A DNA stretch of 11,814 nt from JBDRNO01 sp043811005 (GTDB lineage: Bacteria; Bacteroidota; Bacteroidia; NORP154): positions 1 to 11,814 of the forward strand of contig JBDRNO010000303.1 in the NCBI GenBank assembly GCA_043811005.1, read 5' to 3'. Below are positions 7,816-11,814 of this stretch, in pieces. The notes beneath the pieces were generated by a model. It ran no database searches and was not told the DNA's origin. It worked only from the letters and a program-made list of their open reading frames with translations. The position numbers and the translations under genes were made by a program. Position 1 is the first letter of the stretch. Each line of letters begins with the position of its first letter.

Positions 7816-8838
7816 TTATTCCACCTCCCAGACCGATCCTGAATTGAGGAGATCATCCATATTCTTTATTTCAGAATCCTTCTGAATATCTTTTATTTGG
7901 GCCTCAACAGCCGTTTCATAGGTAGGCCATGGAACAGCCCTTATAATTCCGAGTGCCAAAGGGTATTCCGGATATCTCATACTGGCAAGCATATAATGAA
8001 TTCCCGGATTGCTTTCATGGGCATCATGTACAAGAAGATCTTTTTCCGTGATGTCGTTCCCCCCGATTCTTACCACTTTAAGTTTTAATACGTCGAGAAT
8101 CAGTCCGCTCCGGCTATCACTGCCAAAGATCATTGGTTCTCCGTGCTTCAGGATAATAGTTCTGTCATCCCGTACTTCTTTATCTGTCACAACATCATGT
8201 ATTCCGTCATTAAAAATAACGCAATTCTGAAGCACTTCAACGACAGATGTTCCTTTATGCTTTGCTGCCTCTATATAGATACTGGTAGAAAGAGAGACAT
8301 TGGTGTCGACGGTTCTCGCGAAGAATTTACCTTTTGCTCCGATTACCAGTTCCCCCACTGAAAAAGGTTCTTCCAAAGTTCCGAAAGGAGAGGTTTTAGT
8401 AACGAGTCCTTTATTTGAAGTTGGCGAGTATTGTCCCTTGGTAAGGCCATATATTTCATTGTTAAACAAAATAATATTAATATCTATATTACGTCTTACC
8501 GTATGAATGAAATGATTCCCTCCTATTGCCAGAGCATCACCATCACCGGTGATCTGCCAGACAGAAAGATCAGGATTTGCAATTTTTACTCCGGATGCAA
8601 TTGCTGAAGCTCTTCCGTGAATGCCATGGAAGCCGTATGTATTCATATAGTAAGGAAATCTGGAAGAGCATCCAATGCCAGATACGAACGCAAATTTTTC
8701 TTTTGGTATTCCAAGCTCAGACAAAGCTTTTTGCACTGAGCTCAGGACTGCATGGTCACCACAACCGGGACACCATCTTACCTCCTGGTCGCTCTTAAAA
8801 TCCTTCGGACTATATTGAATTAATTGTGTATCTGTCAT
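7816..8838 (-). CDS. korB: 2-oxoglutarate:ferredoxin oxidoreductase beta subunit
   Basis: This is the thiamine-diphosphate and 4Fe-4S subunit of the KorAB enzyme, which interconverts 2-oxoglutarate and succinyl-CoA plus CO2 with ferredoxin as electron carrier. The 340-residue product shows CPGCGDH (Cys23, Cys26), GIGCSSR (Cys57) and EVLQNC (Cys206), which together give four likely cluster ligands. The TPP motif is GDGDALAIGGNH (98-109) with NNEIYGLTKGQYSPT (126-140). Length is normal for KorB. Its ATG lies one base after the korA stop, and GGAGGGC in the last korA codons can serve as a ribosome binding site, so the two are translated from one mRNA. 2-oxoglutarate is preferred over pyruvate because of the two-gene layout without a separate delta ferredoxin subunit, but specificity is not proven by sequence. 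Confidence 0.93.
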   Translation of the reverse strand: MTDTQLIQYSPKDFKSDQEVRWCPGCGDHAVLSSVQKALSELGIPKEKFAFVSGIGCSSRFPYYMNTYGFHGIHGRASAIASGVKIANPDLSVWQITGDGDALAIGGNHFIHTVRRNIDINIILFNNEIYGLTKGQYSPTSNKGLVTKTSPFGTLEEPFSVGELVIGAKGKFFARTVDTNVSLSTSIYIEAAKHKGTSVVEVLQNCVIFNDGIHDVVTDKEVRDDRTIILKHGEPMIFGSDSRSGLILDVLKLKVVRIGGNDITEKDLLVHDAHESNPGIHYMLASMRYPEYPLALGIIRAVPWPTYETAVEAQIKDIQKDSEIKNMDDLLNSGSVWEVE

Positions 8839-8839
8839 T

Positions 8840-10681
8840 TTATTTGCCCTCCAGTAATTTAATACAGTTATCTTTGATTTCTTTCACTGTAAAGGGGATT
8901 CCCTGGATTTTATTTAACTGATGATAAGTAAATTCCTGGAAATTCATTCTCAGGTAGCTGGCAAACTGGCCCAGGTTAATCTCACATACAATTATTTTTC
9001 TGAATTTACCGAACACTTCTCTCACGTTTTGAGGAAGAGGTTTTATATAGTTGAAGTTTGCAAGGCTCACCTTATGTCCTTCACTTTGAAGTTCCCTGAC
9101 TGCGGTTACCAGGTGTCCGTACACCCCTCCCCAGCCGACAACCAGAAGGTCGCCGGAGTCTTTGCCATAGACTTTAAGATCAGGTATTTTTTCAACAACA
9201 CGTGCAACTTTTTCTTCCCTGATCTTGACCATATACTCATGGTTTTCCGGGACATAAGATACAGTTCCCTTAATGGTTTTTTCAAGACCCCCGATACGAT
9301 GTTCCATTCCCGGAGTGCCTGGTATAGCCCAGAACCGTGTCAGTCTTTTGTCATCGCGCTTATATGGTACATATGGATCTTCACTTTTTTTTGCAAATGG
9401 CGGTTTTATTTCAGGAAGATCAGCCATTTCAGGTATGCACCATGGTTCTGATCCGTTTCCAAGGTATCCGTCAGTTAGCAGAATCACAGGAGTCATATGC
9501 TCAAGTGCTATCCTTGAAGCCTCAAAAGCAAAGTCAAAACAATCGGATGGTGAGCTGGCAGCTATCACAACTACCGGACATTCACCATTCCTTCCGTACA
9601 GTGCCTGCATAAGGTCGGCCTGTTCGGTTTTGGTAGGTAATCCTGTTGATGGTCCGCCTCTCTGAACATTTACAATGACAAGGGGAAGTTCGGTCATAAC
9701 CGCCAGCCCGATAGCTTCCGACTTAAGTGTCAGACCCGGACCGGATGTGGTTGTGACGGCCAGGTAACCTGCAAAACTTGCACCAAGAGCCGTACATATT
9801 CCGGCAATCTCATCTTCTGCCTGGAGACTCTTGACGCCAAGATCTGTCCTGGAAGCCAGCTCTTCGAGAATTCCTGTTGCAGGTGTAATAGGGTATGAAC
9901 CAATAAACAGCTTAAGTCCGGCCTTTTCTGCTGCAGCAATAAAACCCCAGGCCGTAGCAGTATTTCCGTTTATATTCCTGTATCTCCCTTTTGCTATCAG
10001 GGCAGGACTGATTTGCACTGGGGTCAGAATTTCAATCGTTTCGGCATAATAGTAACCTGCTATCAGGACAATTTTATTGGCTTTTGCTATTTCCGGTTCA
10101 TTCTTGAATTTTTTGTCGCAATAATCTTCGGTATAATCCAGCTTCATGTTAAACATCCAGTATACCATACCAAGTGCAAACATATTTTTGGTTCGAAGAA
10201 CGGATTTCGGATCCAGGACGGAATCCTTAAGGGCTTCTTTTACCATCAAAGAAATCGGGGCTGCAATAATGTTATAATCTTCCAGCTTTTCCTCCTTTAT
10301 GGGATCTTCCAGGTAGCCGGCCTTTTCTATATTCTTTTTCGTAAAACTGTCTTGATCATAAATGATTGTACTCCCCTCCTTTATCCACATGACATTGGCC
10401 TTAACAGATGCTGGATTCATTGCCACCAGCACATCAGCATAGTCGCCCGGAGTATTAATCTCAGAATGGCCCAGGTGGACAGTAAATCCGGAGACACCGC
10501 CCACGGTTCCCTGTGGTGCCCTTATCTCTGCAGGATAGTCAGGGAAAGTAGATAAATCATTTCCATACAAGGCAGCAGTGTCGGAAAAGAGCGTTCCCGC
10601 CAGCTGCATCCCGTCACCCGAATCACCGGAAAACCTAATAACAACTTCGTCTTTTTCGATGACCAGTGATTTTCTGCCCAT
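8840..10681 (-). CDS. korA: 2-oxoglutarate:ferredoxin oxidoreductase, fused gamma-alpha subunit
   Basis: The 613-residue protein joins a gamma domain (about 1-200; VIRFSGDSGDGMQLAG at 14-29 and FPDYPAEIRAPQGTVGG at 46-62) to the alpha pyrimidine-binding domain (GSYPITPAT at 261-269, likely catalytic Glu289 in SLQAEDE, TTSGPG at 311-316, RGGPSTGLPTKTEQAD at 341-356). The C-terminal part (about 500-613) contains DLLVVGWGGVYG and is the transketolase-C-like domain. This gamma-alpha fusion with a separate beta subunit is the usual KorAB form in Bacteroidota and many other bacteria. With KorB it makes the ferredoxin-dependent 2-oxoglutarate/succinyl-CoA step, which can run oxidatively or reductively. 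It is the first gene of a two-gene minus-strand operon. The start ATG at 10681 gives the expected short lead to the gamma domain and has no clear Shine-Dalgarno. Confidence 0.93.
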   Translation of the reverse strand: MGRKSLVIEKDEVVIRFSGDSGDGMQLAGTLFSDTAALYGNDLSTFPDYPAEIRAPQGTVGGVSGFTVHLGHSEINTPGDYADVLVAMNPASVKANVMWIKEGSTIIYDQDSFTKKNIEKAGYLEDPIKEEKLEDYNIIAAPISLMVKEALKDSVLDPKSVLRTKNMFALGMVYWMFNMKLDYTEDYCDKKFKNEPEIAKANKIVLIAGYYYAETIEILTPVQISPALIAKGRYRNINGNTATAWGFIAAAEKAGLKLFIGSYPITPATGILEELASRTDLGVKSLQAEDEIAGICTALGASFAGYLAVTTTSGPGLTLKSEAIGLAVMTELPLVIVNVQRGGPSTGLPTKTEQADLMQALYGRNGECPVVVIAASSPSDCFDFAFEASRIALEHMTPVILLTDGYLGNGSEPWCIPEMADLPEIKPPFAKKSEDPYVPYKRDDKRLTRFWAIPGTPGMEHRIGGLEKTIKGTVSYVPENHEYMVKIREEKVARVVEKIPDLKVYGKDSGDLLVVGWGGVYGHLVTAVRELQSEGHKVSLANFNYIKPLPQNVREVFGKFRKIIVCEINLGQFASYLRMNFQEFTYHQLNKIQGIPFTVKEIKDNCIKLLEGK

Positions 10682-10725
10682 GATTTCTATTTGTAGTTAT
10701 TTAATTCCTTTTCTCTTGTACTGGC

Positions 10726-10747
10726 TATGCATAAAAATAAATGCATA
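10726..10747. promoter_or_regulatory. Perfect inverted repeat upstream of korA, candidate operator
   Basis: TATGCAT (10726-10732) and ATGCATA (10741-10747) form a perfect 7-bp inverted repeat with an 8-bp A/T spacer, 45-66 bp upstream of the korA start. On the minus strand, TATGTTTT lies just upstream of it and is one base from the Bacteroidota -7 pattern TAnnTTTG. Position and symmetry fit a dimeric regulator site for korAB, or for the divergent small ORF at 10805. No known regulator motif is recognised, and A/T-rich symmetry can arise by chance. Confidence 0.4.
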
Positions 10748-10804
10748 CAAAAACATACATATCTTCAATGCATCAGGTGAGTTCCTTACTCGGCATTCTC
10801 TGGT

Positions 10805-11008
10805 ATGATTTGTAATTCCGGCAATTGTAATTCAGACACAAATTTACGTATTTTTAAAATCGAAAATTCAATCAAAAAATACACTATTCTCCATGATTTT
10901 GGACATGTTTCCGTGACAGAAACACCTGAGGGAATTAAAGATAATGTGAAATCGGAGACAGGGGGGATTACCTGGGGTGATCCCATTGGGGATATTTTGC
11001 AACTCTAA
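10805..11008 (+). CDS. Small hypothetical protein, possibly a gene fragment
   Basis: A 67-residue frame begins at an ATG 123 bp from the divergent korA start and ends with TAA. The translation, MICNSGNCNSDTNLRIFKIE continuing to GITWGDPIGDILQL, has balanced composition and mainly RNY-type codons, which favours coding on this strand over the antisense frame at 10786-10986. No family is recognised and there is no signal peptide or membrane segment. Two cysteines lie near the start (residues 3 and 8). Its place next to an IS66 remnant makes a decayed or truncated gene equally possible. Confidence 0.35.
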   Translation: MICNSGNCNSDTNLRIFKIENSIKKYTILHDFGHVSVTETPEGIKDNVKSETGGITWGDPIGDILQL

Positions 11009-11049
11009 ATTACTTCCGGCTTGTTTCACTCGCTAGGTCTTTTTGTTTT

Positions 11050-11300
11050 TTATCTTCCATCATTCAGATAAACCTGGTTCGGCCGGTAATAAAGATGGTG
11101 ACAGTGCTCCCCGCTTTGCGGAAGTCTTTTAAGAACGCTTTTTAACCACTGGTATGGTTCTCCATTGTTGATTTTACATGTCCCCAGAAACGAGTATACA
11201 ATGCTGCCTGCTTTGCTGCCTGATGTGACCCGGCAAACAGATAATTCTTTCTGCCAATGGCAACCGGATTGATTTTTCTATACGCAACTCTTTCCACCGT
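11050..11300 (-). pseudogene. IS66 transposase TnpC, C-terminal fragment with frameshift
   Basis: One frame (from about 11300) reads KINPVAIGRKNYLFAGSHQA then AKQAA, the conserved block near the end of IS66 TnpC. Within about 11185-11207 the homology passes to another frame, which reads YSFLGTCKINNGEPYQWLKS then VLKRLPQ and ends at 11050-11052. Together these match the normal IS66 C-terminus, so a single-base frameshift has occurred after the internal deletion. The conserved stop region after the WLK...VL block is present. Confidence 0.8.
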
Positions 11301-11309
11301 TCAAAAAAG

Positions 11310-11558
11310 CTACATCAATATTCTGTCTCTCTCAGGCAATTCTGCTTCTTCAACATCCAGTCCCAGGCTTAACTGGCCCGGATAATTGGCAATATACCGC
11401 TCACTCTTGCTACCAAATATCATCCTCTTGAGCTGGGCAAGTTTCTGTTTCAGGTATAAATATTCAGCCTGTAATCCCGAATAGGCTTCTTTTAAGGCTT
11501 CATATTCCTCTATTGAAACAACCTGACTATTCGTGTATGTTATTTGCCCGTTCTGCAT
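11310..11558 (-). pseudogene. IS66 transposase TnpC, N-terminal fragment
   Basis: The 82-codon frame starts MQNGQITYTNSQVVSIEEYE and contains LKQKLAQLKRMIFGSKSERY, the leucine-zipper-like N-terminal signature of IS66 TnpC, then QLSLGLD and an acidic tail. It stops at TAG soon after ELPERDR, before the zinc-finger and DDE domains that should follow. The stop lies close to the deletion junction with the C-terminal fragment. Confidence 0.82.
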
Positions 11559-11747
11559 ATTGCAAAAATGACAAAAACAGACTTTTAACCCTAATATTTT
11601 CAGGTGTTTTTATTTAGAAGCCGAAAGAGAATTGTTGATAAAATACCGCCTCCTTTGTTTGTATTTTTCAACAGAAATACCTTCTACCATAAGCATTACT
11701 CAAATTTTAATTTCTTTTTATTCTATATCTGTCAATAATAAAATTAA

Positions 11748-11814
11748 ATGAGTATCTGGAATCAATAACAAGCTTTTATTGATTTTCTTCGTTTGCCCCT
11801 GACCCTAAAGGGTG
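11748..11814. repeat. Second copy of the palindromic MITE/REP-like element, cut by the window end
   Basis: These 67 bases match 3628-3694 in the same orientation with one difference (A at 11760 against T at 3640). Sequences to the left of the two copies are unrelated, so the shared boundary at ATGAGTATCTGG marks the element end. In this copy AATCAATAA (11760-11768) and TTATTGATT (11776-11784) form a perfect 9-bp hairpin, one pair better than in the first copy. The rest of the element lies outside the window. Confidence 0.85.

Larger units (their letters stand above)
11050..11558 (-). mobile_element. IS66-family insertion sequence remnant
   Basis: The two ends of an IS66 TnpC transposase gene lie within about 510 bp on the minus strand, while an intact gene is about 1.5 kb. 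The catalytic middle is therefore missing, and the accessory genes tnpA and tnpB are not seen upstream (11559-11747). No terminal inverted repeats could be identified. The element cannot move by itself. Confidence 0.8.

Noticed and set aside
10013..10555. Long plus-strand ORF (180 codons) and similar ones within 8921-9665
   Set aside because: They are antisense to korA, whose motifs and length are unambiguous.
1..11814. CRISPR arrays, tRNA or rRNA genes
   Set aside because: No regularly spaced direct repeats and no cloverleaf or rRNA-like segments were found in any intergenic stretch.

Overview
The window looks like part of the chromosome of an anaerobic, moderately AT-rich bacterium, most likely Bacteroidota or a close relative. 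This is an inference from three things: most starts lack a clear Shine-Dalgarno sequence; 2-oxoacid:ferredoxin oxidoreductase is a fused gamma-alpha KorA plus KorB; and there is an IS66 remnant together with short interspersed palindromic repeats. No rRNA, tRNA or CRISPR array was seen.

Region 1 (1-3184) is hydrogenase and electron-bifurcation related. The window opens inside an HdrA-like flavo-iron-sulfur protein (2-1183). It is followed by hypA (1474-1815) and hypB (1876-2670), the nickel-insertion pair for [NiFe]-hydrogenases. Convergent to hypB lies an FrhD/HycI-type hydrogenase maturation endopeptidase (2692-3184, minus strand), split by a one-base frameshift in an A8 run. Together they suggest that an Mvh/Hdr-type (group 3) [NiFe]-hydrogenase operon lies just left of the window.

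Region 2 (3185-3968) has no convincing gene. It holds a compact 157-bp element (3628-3784) with imperfect 21-bp terminal inverted repeats and nested, mutually exclusive internal hairpins. The left 67 bp recur with one mismatch at the extreme right end of the window (11748-11814), in the same orientation. The two copies bracket about 8 kb of central carbon metabolism genes.

Region 3 (3969-10681) is a TCA-cycle neighbourhood: an epsilonproteobacterial-type malate:quinone oxidoreductase, citrate synthase with a tightly linked TPR protein, and, convergent, the korA-korB operon for 2-oxoglutarate:ferredoxin oxidoreductase. Malate oxidation supplies oxaloacetate, citrate synthase condenses it with acetyl-CoA, and KorAB joins 2-oxoglutarate to succinyl-CoA with ferredoxin as carrier. 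HdrA-linked hydrogenases also handle ferredoxin, so the H2 and TCA parts may share that pool; this link is inference.

Region 4 (10682-11814) is decayed accessory DNA: a candidate operator upstream of korA, a small unrecognised ORF, an internally deleted IS66 transposase gene (N- and C-terminal pieces on the minus strand), and the second copy of the palindromic element cut by the window edge.
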